From positions 1 through 10,697 of the forward strand of contig JAIRZA010000026.1 of the NCBI GenBank assembly GCA_031267475.1: 10,697 bases of DNA, given 5' to 3'. Below, in pieces: positions 1-5,947 of this stretch. Made by a program: the position numbers and the translations under genes. The stretch comes from Spirochaetaceae bacterium. Lineage in GTDB: Bacteria; Spirochaetota; Spirochaetia; Treponematales; Breznakiellaceae. The notes below the pieces were generated by a model. The model did no database searches. It was not told the DNA's origin and worked only from the letters and a program-made list of their open reading frames with translations. Positions within the stretch are counted from its first letter, which is position 1, and each line of letters starts with the position of its first letter.

Positions 1-1
1 A

Positions 2-1327
2 ACCGTCGCCGACGACCCCGGAATGCACAGCTCGCAGAATGAGCAAGATTCACGCTTTTACGCGGATTTTGCAATGCTGCCCTGTTTCGAGCCGCGCAGC
101 CAGCAACAATGCTACGACATGGCGCGGGAAGCCTTCGAACTATCCGAACAACTACATACACCCGTACTAATACGACTGGTTACGCGGCTTTCTCACGCGC
201 GCTCCACCATAGAGCGAAAACCACCGGATGTACCCACCACACTGAAACGGACAACAAATATAACAGAATGGCTGCTTTTACCCGTGTTTTCACGCCGGAA
301 TTATACCGCGCTCATCGAAAAAAACAACACTTTACAAGAACAACCGCCTGAACATAGCGCAAATAAACTCGAAATAGAAGGACACGATACATCATTTGCC
401 GTGATTACAGCGGGACTAGGCGGGAACTACTACGAGGAAAACCTTGCCGAATTGACAGAAAAAAATGTACGGGAGCGCAATACGCCGCCCCCGGCGCGTC
501 TTCATATAGGCGCTTATCCCGCTCCAGCCAGCCTTATCCAAAAACTTTGCGCAAGCGCAAAAAAATTGCTGGTTATTGAAGAAGGACAGCCTTTTATTGA
601 AACGAAACTGCGAGGCTTGCTGCCGCCTGCAATCGAAATTGACGGCAAATTGAACGGAAAATTACCACGTACAGGCGAACTGGACCCCGATAACATACGC
701 TCCGCGCTAGGACTGCCTCCGAAAAACGCCGCATGGAACGCCAGCATAAAACTACCCGCCCGCCCGCCGCAGCTTTGCAAAGGCTGTCCGCACGCGAACA
801 GCTACGAGACGCTAAACGAGGCGCTTGCCGCTTATGACACGGACAAGAAGGCCGTGCTGGCGGATATAGGCTGCTATTCGTTGGGCGCGTTCCCCCCTTA
901 TTCCGCAATCGAGACCATAGTCTGTATGGGCGCTTCGATAAGCATGGCGCGCGGCGCCGCGGAGGCCGGCGTTGAGGCCGCTGTAGCCGTGATCGGCGAT
1001 TCAACATTTCTCCATTCCGGCATGGGCGCCGTGATAGACGCGGTGTCGGAAAATACAGCGATGACCCTAGTGATACTTGATAATTCAAGCATCGCTATGA
1101 CCGGATGCCAGAAACCGGCGCTGCCTTCGTCAAGATTAAAACCGCTGCTTTTGGGACTTGGCGCGGAGCGCGTTGTTGAATTAGAAACAGCGCGTAAAAA
1201 CATTAAGACAAACGCCGCGCGCCTTGCCGGAGAGATAGCTTACCGCGGATTTTCCGTTGTAATTTTTAGAGGCGGGTGTATCAGACAGCGGCGGGTGAAA
1301 CAGGAAGGCGACCGGCGGAGAACATGA
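2..1327 (+). CDS. iorA: Indolepyruvate:ferredoxin oxidoreductase, alpha subunit (3' part; 5' end outside window)
   Basis: The reading frame is open from the first bases of the window, before the first ATG at 23, so the gene is cut by the window edge. The family converts aryl-pyruvates, CoA and oxidised ferredoxin to aryl-acetyl-CoA, CO2 and reduced ferredoxin in the cytoplasm, during aromatic amino-acid fermentation. The visible part starts in the conserved N-terminal domain with ADDPGMHSSQNEQD. Numbering from the ATG at 23, the conserved LCKGCPHA motif is at about 251-258. The thiamine diphosphate site follows: CMGAS near 301, GDSTFLHSG at 325-333, and ILDNSSIAMTG at 351-361. The protein stops soon after GFSVVIFRGGCI (about 409-420). 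The C-terminal CxxCxxCxxxCP ferredoxin domain normally found in IorA is absent, and no other frame supplies it before iorB. The gene shares four bases (ATGA) with iorB, indicating translational coupling. Identity is firm; substrate preference is inferred from the family. Confidence 0.92.
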   Translation, partial: TVADDPGMHSSQNEQDSRFYADFAMLPCFEPRSQQQCYDMAREAFELSEQLHTPVLIRLVTRLSHARSTIERKPPDVPTTLKRTTNITEWLLLPVFSRRNYTALIEKNNTLQEQPPEHSANKLEIEGHDTSFAVITAGLGGNYYEENLAELTEKNVRERNTPPPARLHIGAYPAPASLIQKLCASAKKLLVIEEGQPFIETKLRGLLPPAIEIDGKLNGKLPRTGELDPDNIRSALGLPPKNAAWNASIKLPARPPQLCKGCPHANSYETLNEALAAYDTDKKAVLADIGCYSLGAFPPYSAIETIVCMGASISMARGAAEAGVEAAVAVIGDSTFLHSGMGAVIDAVSENTAMTLVILDNSSIAMTGCQKPALPSSRLKPLLLGLGAERVVELETARKNIKTNAARLAGEIAYRGFSVVIFRGGCIRQRRVKQEGDRRRT

Positions 1328-1884
1328 AAACAGATGTGATTTTGGCCGGAGTCGGCGGGCAGGGAGTCCTTTCTATCGCGGCGGTAATAGCGTCGGCGGC
1401 AGTGAAATCGGGCTTAAAGACGCGGCAAAGCGAGATACACGGTATGGCGCAGCGTGGCGGAGCGGTGGTTTCGCACCTTAGACTCAGCGACGAGACGATT
1501 TACTGCGACTTGGTTCCGCGCGGCAGGGCGGGGCTCATAATCTCGATGGAGCCGCTGGAAGGTTTGCGTTATATAGAATGGCTTTCACCAACCGGCCGGC
1601 TGATAAGCGCGGCGGAGCCGATTGTTAATATAAATGATTATCCTCCGCTCGCGGATGTTCATCAAGCGATTAAGCTGCTGCCAAATTCCAGCCTTATCGC
1701 GGCGGAAACGCTGGCGCGGCAAGCGGGGCATACCAGCTCCGCGAATATGGTTATGACCGGCGCGGCGTCTCGTTTCCTTCCGCTGAAACCTGAAGTTTTG
1801 GAAAGCGCGATAGCGGAATTATTCGCAAAACGCGCCCCGCTCATGAATATCGAAGCGTTCAGAGCCGGAAGGTCTTGTTTGTAG
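1324..1884 (+). CDS. iorB: Indolepyruvate:ferredoxin oxidoreductase, beta subunit
   Basis: This 186-residue protein is the smaller subunit of the two-subunit aryl-pyruvate oxidoreductase, of the 2-oxoacid oxidoreductase gamma-domain family. It opens with the family hallmark DVILAGVGGQGVLS (residues 4-17), followed by the conserved EIHGMAQRGGAVVSHLR segment near 38-54. Its length is normal for IorB. I chose the ATG at 1324 because it overlaps the iorA stop (ATGA), has a GGAG-like ribosome site a few bases upstream, and puts the conserved motif right at the N-terminus. An upstream in-frame start at 1276 would add 16 residues lying inside iorA. The gene must work with IorA, which carries the thiamine diphosphate. 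It is the last gene of its transcription unit, because the next gene is convergent. Confidence 0.93.
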   Translation: MKTDVILAGVGGQGVLSIAAVIASAAVKSGLKTRQSEIHGMAQRGGAVVSHLRLSDETIYCDLVPRGRAGLIISMEPLEGLRYIEWLSPTGRLISAAEPIVNINDYPPLADVHQAIKLLPNSSLIAAETLARQAGHTSSANMVMTGAASRFLPLKPEVLESAIAELFAKRAPLMNIEAFRAGRSCL

Positions 1885-2015
1885 GCTGCCCCCCCCCCCC
1901 CCATAGCACACAAACAACAACACCAACATCACAACGTAATCGCGTATAATATTTGCGGCGGATTATATGGGAGAGGATGAGGTTTTTTTTGGGGGGGGTG
2001 GGGGGGAGGGGTAGC
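1885..2015. repeat. Poly-C / poly-G inverted repeat between convergent genes
   Basis: Immediately after the iorB stop, GCTG is followed by fourteen C (1889-1902). Just before the end of the convergent barrel gene lie eight T (1983-1990), eight G (1991-1998), a T, seven G (2000-2006), an A and four G (2008-2011), then TAGC. Bases 1885-1902 can pair with 1998-2015 with only a G-T wobble and two mismatches, giving a long stem around a roughly 95-base loop. The loop contains a smaller TATAAT/ATTATA inverted repeat near 1944-1970. There is no U-run directly after the stem on either strand, so it is not a standard intrinsic terminator, although it could separate the two convergent transcripts. The G-rich side could also form a G-quadruplex. 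Long homopolymers are prone to length change and to assembly error. Confidence 0.7.
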
Positions 2016-2017
2016 AG

Positions 2018-3898
2018 TTATATATCAGGAAACAGTTTTACTCCGAGTGTCAGGATAAAATTTGTTGACTGTAAATACGGCGCTTCGTCAATTATATGAT
2101 ACTGGGACGATTCGCCTTGATTTGCGGGTCCGTCTATGTTTGTAAAATATGAAAAAACAACTCCGGTTTCTCCGTAAAATGTAATGGGTAGTTTTTTTAA
2201 CGCATATTCCGCTCCGGCCTTAATTACGTGAAACCATTGGTATGCGCCGTCTTGTAAAAAATATTTTTTTAATTCAGATTTTTCATCGCGTCCGTCAGGA
2301 TCTAATTCCGAAAGATACGAACCGCCGTCAACGGCGCTTGGTCCGAAATCCGCGCCATGGCGTATCATCTGATATTGAAAATGGATTGACGCGGCGTTTG
2401 CCGTTATAGTTTCAAAACGAAGTAATAGCTCGTCGGAATTTGGCGGCAGGTAATAGCCTATTCCTACACCGTTGTTCATGTAAGCCGTCTCCATTGGGCG
2501 GCTGCCGTTGTCATCATTATACCATGGAACGAAGTTTCTGTTGTGTGTATAGCAGTAGGGTTCTATTTTTGTATATGTTAATTTAACAAATGTGAATGGT
2601 AATGGACGGACTGCGATAGTCGTTCCGGCTTGAAAAGCGAACATAGTTCTGTCTAATATGCCCATTCCTGATTGTAATTCCATTTCGTCGGTGTAGAATG
2701 AAAACCAAACGTCCGCCGTTTTAAGAATGGCGGCTTTGATATTAAAAAATAAAGATAAATTATCGAAATCTCCGGTGTTGTTCTGATAAAAGAAGCTGTT
2801 GATTATTGGCAGCGGATATCCGAGTTCGAAGCGTTTCGGCCATACGACTGTATCTCCAAAATCTATGTGCAGGAATTTTTTTATGTTGAATTCCAGCATT
2901 GTTATTGAAAATGCGTTCTGGGACGACCACGCGGAGGTTTTTATTCCTTCATAATTAAAGTATTCAAGTTCGCCGGTCAATGTTGAAATGTTAAACCATG
3001 AAACCGGCTGAAACTGTCCCTCAATCGCAAGGAACGGCCGCGCGTTTACGTTAAAAACGAGGCTGCTGCCGGACGACATCGACGCCCATTCTCTGCTCAG
3101 TCTGCCTACCCGGAAAAACAGAGCGCCGTCAAGAAATGATGCCGCTGTTTCCGCGCCGAAAGAGTAAGCGCCGGATAATTTTTCGGGGAATGATTGAAAG
3201 CCGGATGCGTCTAATTGGCTTGGATAGTATACCGAACCGTCCCACACTTTTTTGTAGGTGAATGGAAAATACGCCGTCGGCTGGCTGTACGAGGGTAGAT
3301 AGCGGTCTATGTATTCGTCATGATTTTCGAAACCTTCGTAATATGTGTGATAATAGCCTTCCAACTCGCGCTCGGCGCGCAATAAAAAGCCGCCGGCTGT
3401 GAGGCTGTATGAAAAATGTGTACCTATATCTCCTCTTATGTACGCTGAAACTCCGGCGCCCCAACCTAAGTTGTAAGTGCTTTCCGTATCGCTGTTGTAT
3501 GATTTTACGGCTTGAGAGGTTTCGACGTTTAACCTTGCGCCCGCTTCCATGCTGATTTGGGCGGCGGTTTTAAAAATTTGCGTCTTTCCAAAATATGAGC
3601 CGCGTTCTAAATCTAGTCCTTCTTTTTTTTCGGTGTATCTTTCCCGCGCTTGTTCTAAAATTACGCGCTCGTCCGCGGTTAATCCGTCGTCGCTGGTGTT
3701 TAATATTGTATTTATCGCGGAAAAGATTTGCGCTCTTGTGCAGGGTCTTGATCCGGGTAATGGCGGGCAGAGTCCGCGTTGAACTGCTAAATCAAGGATT
3801 TTATATATTCCGCTTTCGAGCGGGACTGAAACATAAGACTGCGCAAATGCCGCGCTTCCTATTATTAACAAAAAAAGAGTAAAAAGTGATTTTCGCAT
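2018..3898 (-). CDS. Outer-membrane beta-barrel protein, Wzi-like (capsule-assembly-type)
   Basis: This is a 626-residue secreted protein. It has a clear signal peptide (MRKSLFTLFLLIIGSAAFA, cleavage after residue 19 before Gln). The mature N-terminus, VPLESGIYKILDLAVQRGL, followed by a PGSRPCTRAQI stretch (about 50-60), resembles the N-terminal region of the capsule-assembly Wzi family. The rest is rich in alternating aromatic and polar strands with Gly, Tyr and Asn turns, and ends in a short strand-like segment (LGVKLFPDI), as expected for a large outer-membrane barrel. A role in surface polysaccharide or outer-membrane structure is inferred from family resemblance only. It is probably monocistronic. 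There is no recognisable Shine-Dalgarno before the ATG at 3898, and a possible -10 lies only seven bases upstream. A 24 bp box shared with the upstream YARHG gene lies 41-64 bases before the start. Barrel and export calls are firm; the Wzi assignment is tentative. Confidence 0.75.
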   Translation of the reverse strand: MRKSLFTLFLLIIGSAAFAQSYVSVPLESGIYKILDLAVQRGLCPPLPGSRPCTRAQIFSAINTILNTSDDGLTADERVILEQARERYTEKKEGLDLERGSYFGKTQIFKTAAQISMEAGARLNVETSQAVKSYNSDTESTYNLGWGAGVSAYIRGDIGTHFSYSLTAGGFLLRAERELEGYYHTYYEGFENHDEYIDRYLPSYSQPTAYFPFTYKKVWDGSVYYPSQLDASGFQSFPEKLSGAYSFGAETAASFLDGALFFRVGRLSREWASMSSGSSLVFNVNARPFLAIEGQFQPVSWFNISTLTGELEYFNYEGIKTSAWSSQNAFSITMLEFNIKKFLHIDFGDTVVWPKRFELGYPLPIINSFFYQNNTGDFDNLSLFFNIKAAILKTADVWFSFYTDEMELQSGMGILDRTMFAFQAGTTIAVRPLPFTFVKLTYTKIEPYCYTHNRNFVPWYNDDNGSRPMETAYMNNGVGIGYYLPPNSDELLLRFETITANAASIHFQYQMIRHGADFGPSAVDGGSYLSELDPDGRDEKSELKKYFLQDGAYQWFHVIKAGAEYALKKLPITFYGETGVVFSYFTNIDGPANQGESSQYHIIDEAPYLQSTNFILTLGVKLFPDI

Positions 3899-3904
3899 AA
3901 CACG

Positions 3905-3933
3905 ATTTTGAATGTTATTAGCGGCAAAATCAA
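3905..3933 (-). promoter_or_regulatory. Candidate promoter of the barrel gene
   Basis: On the minus strand a TTGATT hexamer (3933-3928) and a CAAAAT hexamer (3910-3905) are separated by 17 bases. Each matches the sigma-70 consensus at four of six positions. Transcription would start at about the ATG itself (3898), which fits the absence of a ribosome-binding site. The -35 hexamer lies five bases downstream of the shared box at 3939-3962, exactly as at the YARHG gene. The hexamers alone are weak; the parallel arrangement is what makes the call worth recording. Confidence 0.35.
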
Positions 3934-3938
3934 GCGGG

Positions 3939-3962
3939 TGTCCGTACTCACTATGAATAGGA
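3939..3962. repeat. Shared upstream box, copy A
   Basis: This 24 bp sequence, beginning TGTCCGTACTCAC and ending TATGAATAGGA on the plus strand, recurs almost perfectly at 4983-5007; one C is missing here. Sequences on both sides of the two copies are unrelated, so the repeated unit is discrete. It lies upstream of the barrel gene start. It could be a regulator-binding site or the tip of an insertion sequence. The bases between this copy and the YARHG gene (3963-4110) contain no gene I can support. Confidence 0.75.
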
Positions 3963-4110
3963 AGCGCCAGCCGGAGAAGGATATGTTTTGGCGTTGGGCT
4001 TGAAGGCTGTTGGAAGGCTCGCGGGATGATAGCGCGGAGCGCATAGAAACCCTCTGGCGGGCGCGGGGCGAAAACTCCATATCAAGTATTTTTGACAATA
4101 TTTTATATAT

Positions 4111-4929
4111 TTACATTTTTATCCTATCATACGTTCCTATTTGCCGTATTATTCTATTTGGTATATCATATTCATCATAATATTTTTCTTTCAAATCGCT
4201 TATTGGAAATACCATTTTTATTGGTTTTTCATATTCTAACTTTCCCATAGAATAATTATTACCCCCATCCATATCGTCCACTACACTGGAAAATCCATTA
4301 TGAAAGTATTCGCCTATACATATATCTTGTTCAGTAATTGATACAATTAGATAACCATTTTCTATCCTGTATTTCCCTTTACAATATCTCGCTGCTTTTG
4401 GATGCATTTCGTTATAACCAAATTTAATTGTATTGTCATTATTTATAATAATATGATTAATATACCCTGAAGCTACCGGATATGATCCCAGCCATTTCCC
4501 AACTAAATCAGATTTATTAAAATTGTTATTAGGTTTCATATTTTCAAATGTCTGTATATTGGAAATATTTATTTTGTCAATATATGTTAATTGTTCATCG
4601 ACATTATTATGTAAAGGTCTATACCAATTAAATTTAGAGAAATGTATTGTAAGATCATTTGAGCGAAATATCATGCCATGTTTTGCAAATATTGTGTTTC
4701 TTAATATTCTCAATTCTCTTTTTGTAAGAACTGCTAAGTCAAGATCGTGTATAACATCTTCCAAGAAAGGTAAATATCCGTTATTTATTATGATTTTACC
4801 CACCGAAAAACCGATGTTTGAGTAATATCTTATATACGCATTCGTAGTTTCTTCTATATCAGTTATTTCCTTTGCATATATAGTGGGTATTTGAAAAAAA
4901 AAGAGCATAAAAATCAATTTACATTTCAT
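4111..4929 (-). CDS. Exported YARHG-domain protein of unknown function
   Basis: This is a 272-residue protein with a signal peptide (MKCKLIFMLFFFQIPTIYA, about 1-19), so it probably resides in the periplasm or on the cell surface. Residues about 68-127 match the YARHG domain pattern: LTKRELRILRNTIFAKHG, then a hydrophobic and aromatic stretch with NWYRPL (101-106), and a closing YIDKINISNI. YARHG is a small extracellular domain of unknown function found next to peptidase or other extracytoplasmic domains. The C-terminal half (about 140-240) begins DLVGKWLGSYP and looks beta-rich, with three cysteines, but I cannot assign it to a family. The gene has a strong SD (GGAGGAG, three bases before ATG) and a good promoter. 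Its base composition is visibly far more AT-rich than that of its neighbours, and it lies between a repeated box and a transposase relic, which suggests lateral acquisition. Confidence 0.82.
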   Translation of the reverse strand: MKCKLIFMLFFFQIPTIYAKEITDIEETTNAYIRYYSNIGFSVGKIIINNGYLPFLEDVIHDLDLAVLTKRELRILRNTIFAKHGMIFRSNDLTIHFSKFNWYRPLHNNVDEQLTYIDKINISNIQTFENMKPNNNFNKSDLVGKWLGSYPVASGYINHIIINNDNTIKFGYNEMHPKAARYCKGKYRIENGYLIVSITEQDICIGEYFHNGFSSVVDDMDGGNNYSMGKLEYEKPIKMVFPISDLKEKYYDEYDIPNRIIRQIGTYDRIKM

Positions 4930-4932
4930 TTT

Positions 4933-4977
4933 CTCCTCCAGCTAATTATTTTAATCCATTGATTATTATTTTGTCAA
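4933..4977 (-). promoter_or_regulatory. Promoter and ribosome-binding site of the YARHG gene
   Basis: On the minus strand a perfect TTGACA (4977-4972) is followed after 18 bases by TAAAAT (4953-4948), five of six to the -10 consensus. Transcription would start near 4941, directly before TGGAGGAG (4940-4933), a strong Shine-Dalgarno placed three bases from the ATG at 4929. The shared box at 4983-5007 ends five bases upstream of the -35. Confidence 0.65.
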
Positions 4978-4982
4978 TATTT

Positions 4983-5007
4983 TGTCCGTACTCACCTATG
5001 AATAGGA
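4983..5007. repeat. Shared upstream box, copy B
   Basis: This is the 25 bp copy of the box at 3939-3962, differing by one extra C (CACC versus CAC). It has internal symmetry: TGTCC at its left end is matched by GGACA at 5004-5008, and CCTAT-GA-ATAGG forms a short inverted repeat at its right. It sits between the YARHG promoter and the downstream end of the transposase relic. It may therefore be the terminal repeat of that element, or an operator for the YARHG gene. No matching inverted copy is visible on the far side of the transposase. Confidence 0.75.
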
Positions 5008-5058
5008 CACACCCGCCAAATGAGGAATGGATACTCCAACAGCGGCGGAAAACTGAGC

Positions 5059-5090
5059 CGCCATCAAGATGGCGCGCCATCTTGATGGCG
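5059..5090. repeat. Perfect 32 bp nested palindrome
   Basis: The sequence is its own reverse complement across 32 bases with no spacer. Each half is itself a hairpin: the left half is CGCCATC-AA-GATGGCG and the right half CGCCATC-TT-GATGGCG. It can therefore form either one 16 bp stem or two 7 bp stems in tandem. It overlaps the 3' end of the transposase relic and supplies the last codons and stop of its open frame, after the native-looking PGFLTP segment. It probably inserted there or arose by duplication of a small palindrome. Confidence 0.9.
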
Positions 5091-5588
5091 CGGCGTCAAG
5101 AAACCGGGTGCCTCATGCGGACGGTAGAAATGATATTTATCCAGCCAAGCGTCTGTAATCTCTGAAAGCTCCTTAACGTTCAAAGACTCGTAGTGATAAT
5201 CCAAACATTCCCTTTGAAGCGTCCCGATAAAGCGCTCAATAAAAACGTTCATTGAACGCCTTGTCTTTCGGAGTGTGCGGGCGCGTCCAATACTGGGTGA
5301 TGTTCATTTGAGCGAGAAATGTTTCAACATCCTTCATGTTTTCGCTGCTGTTGTCGTTGATGATTTTAATGTCTGATCCAAACCGCGCGATTATTTTTTT
5401 AATCGCTGTTTTAGCGTTTTTGCTTGAAGGCGATGTGGCGATATGGACGACAGCCTCCCTTGAGAACTGGTCTCTACCGCAAAAGGCGTATAGTTTCACG
5501 CCCAAAAGTTGTATATGGATCATATCGAACTCTATAATTTGCCGGGCCTTGTCAGCTTTTAGACCGTAGGGCTTTCTTATGCGCTCAT

Positions 5589-5650
5589 GAGCCGTTGGCT
5601 CAAAGCGCTTTGCGCGTTGAGCTCCGGAGTTTGCGCTTTGCGCAAACTCC
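5589..5650. repeat. Cluster of three palindromes inside the transposase frame
   Basis: Three perfect inverted repeats follow one another. The first is GAGCC-GTT-GGCTC (5589-5601). The second is CAAAGCGCTTTG (5601-5612), which is fully self-complementary. The third has an 11 bp stem: GGAGTTTGCGC (5626-5636), a TTT loop, and its exact complement at 5640-5650. The cluster lies just upstream of the native transposase sequence on the minus strand and is translated in its frame without a stop. There is no poly-U tail, so these do not look like terminators. Confidence 0.8.
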
Positions 5651-5688
5651 ACGCCCCTCGGTGAGACTCCAATGATTTCGGGACGCCG

Positions 5689-5721
5689 CCGCGTAGCGGA
5701 CAGAAGCCCGCTGGCGGGCGC
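5689..5721. repeat. 33 bp repeat, copy 1
   Basis: This 33 bp unit starts CCGCGTAGCGGACAG and ends in the small hairpin CCCGC-TG-GCGGG plus CGC. An identical copy lies at 5827-5859 in the same orientation. Read on the minus strand in the transposase frame it encodes APASGLLSATR. It contains two mini-palindromes, CCGC-GTA-GCGG at its start and CCCGC-TG-GCGGG near its end, resembling REP-type dispersed elements. Confidence 0.85.
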
Positions 5722-5826
5722 AAACCCCACCCCCATGTGGTGCGGGCAACAACGGCTTACAGTCGCGTATGCCAATCACCTTTATCGAAGTGAAGGCGCA
5801 AAGTGAAAACGGCTTACGGGATACTA

Positions 5827-5859
5827 CCGCGTAGCGGACAGAAGCCCGCTGGCGGGCGC
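5827..5859. repeat. 33 bp repeat, copy 2
   Basis: This is an exact direct copy of the unit at 5689-5721, about 105 bases further on. The sequences between the copies include another short repeated string, AACGGCTTAC at 5751-5760 and 5809-5818. A shorter relative of its right part, CTGGCGGGCGCGGGGCG, lies far away at 4054-4070; it differs at one base from 5849-5865. This suggests a family dispersed in this genome. Confidence 0.85.
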
Positions 5860-5877
5860 GGAGCGGATATGAAACCC

Positions 5878-5901
5878 GCTGGCGGGCTGGCGGGCTGGCG
5901 G
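5878..5901. repeat. Tandem repeat of GCTGGCGG, three units
   Basis: GCTGGCGG occurs three times head to tail. The array is the CCCGC-TG-GCGGG mini-hairpin of the 33 bp repeat expanded by slippage. It lies 46 bases upstream of thrH, immediately before its leader, and may vary in copy number between isolates. Confidence 0.8.
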
Positions 5902-5909
5902 GGGCGAAC

Positions 5910-5939
5910 CGCTTATTTTTAAGCGCGAAAACTTATAAG
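5910..5939 (+). promoter_or_regulatory. thrH upstream region with hairpin and -10-like sequence
   Basis: A small hairpin CGCTTA-TTTT-TAAGCG (5910-5925) is followed by the palindrome CTTATAAG (5932-5939), which contains TATAAG, five of six to a -10 box. No convincing -35 lies 17 bases upstream. If it is used, transcription would start within a few bases of the thrH ATG. That would explain why no Shine-Dalgarno is seen there. This is a weak call. Confidence 0.25.
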
Positions 5940-5947
5940 CTGTAAAA

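Larger units (their letters stand above)
5064..5775 (-). pseudogene. Degraded DDE (integrase-core) transposase, IS481/IS3-like
   Basis: Two overlapping frames together encode an integrase-type transposase core. The first frame (5775-5236) contains RIRKPYG, then the DDE residues: Asp in IEFDMIHIQLLG (about residue 84), Asp in IINDNSSEN (about 141) and Glu in DKAFNERF (about 176). It ends abruptly at a stop. The second frame (5252-5064) continues with ERFIGTLQRECLDYH and YRPHEAPGFLTP, the usual C-terminal end. A one-base insertion in the T-run near 5244 explains the shift. The N-terminal DNA-binding region is missing. Upstream of RIRKPYG (about 5583) the open frame runs through GC-rich palindromic repeats with no transposase similarity, up to a TTG codon preceded by a stop. 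No far-end terminal repeat is visible, so I regard this as an inactive relic. The family level (IS481 rather than IS3) is uncertain. Confidence 0.85.

Noticed and set aside
594..1088. A 164-codon minus-strand frame inside iorA
   Set aside because: It is a shadow of iorA, rich in Arg and Pro, without any family resemblance.
1276..1323. A longer iorB beginning at an upstream in-frame start
   Set aside because: The extra 16 residues are not part of the family, lie inside iorA and lack a good ribosome site; the ATGA overlap at 1324 is the better start.
1885..2015. A standard bidirectional intrinsic terminator
   Set aside because: The stem encloses a loop of about 95 bases and no U-run follows it on either strand; the eight T lie inside the loop.
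3865..4098. A 77-codon minus-strand frame overlapping the start of the barrel gene
   Set aside because: It begins at a non-ATG codon, has no ribosome site, runs through the repeated box and overlaps the barrel coding start. Its composition is that of intergenic sequence.
5589..5905. A CRISPR array
   Set aside because: The repeats are few and unevenly spaced, consist of palindromes of different sequence, have no unique spacers of constant length, and no cas gene is near.
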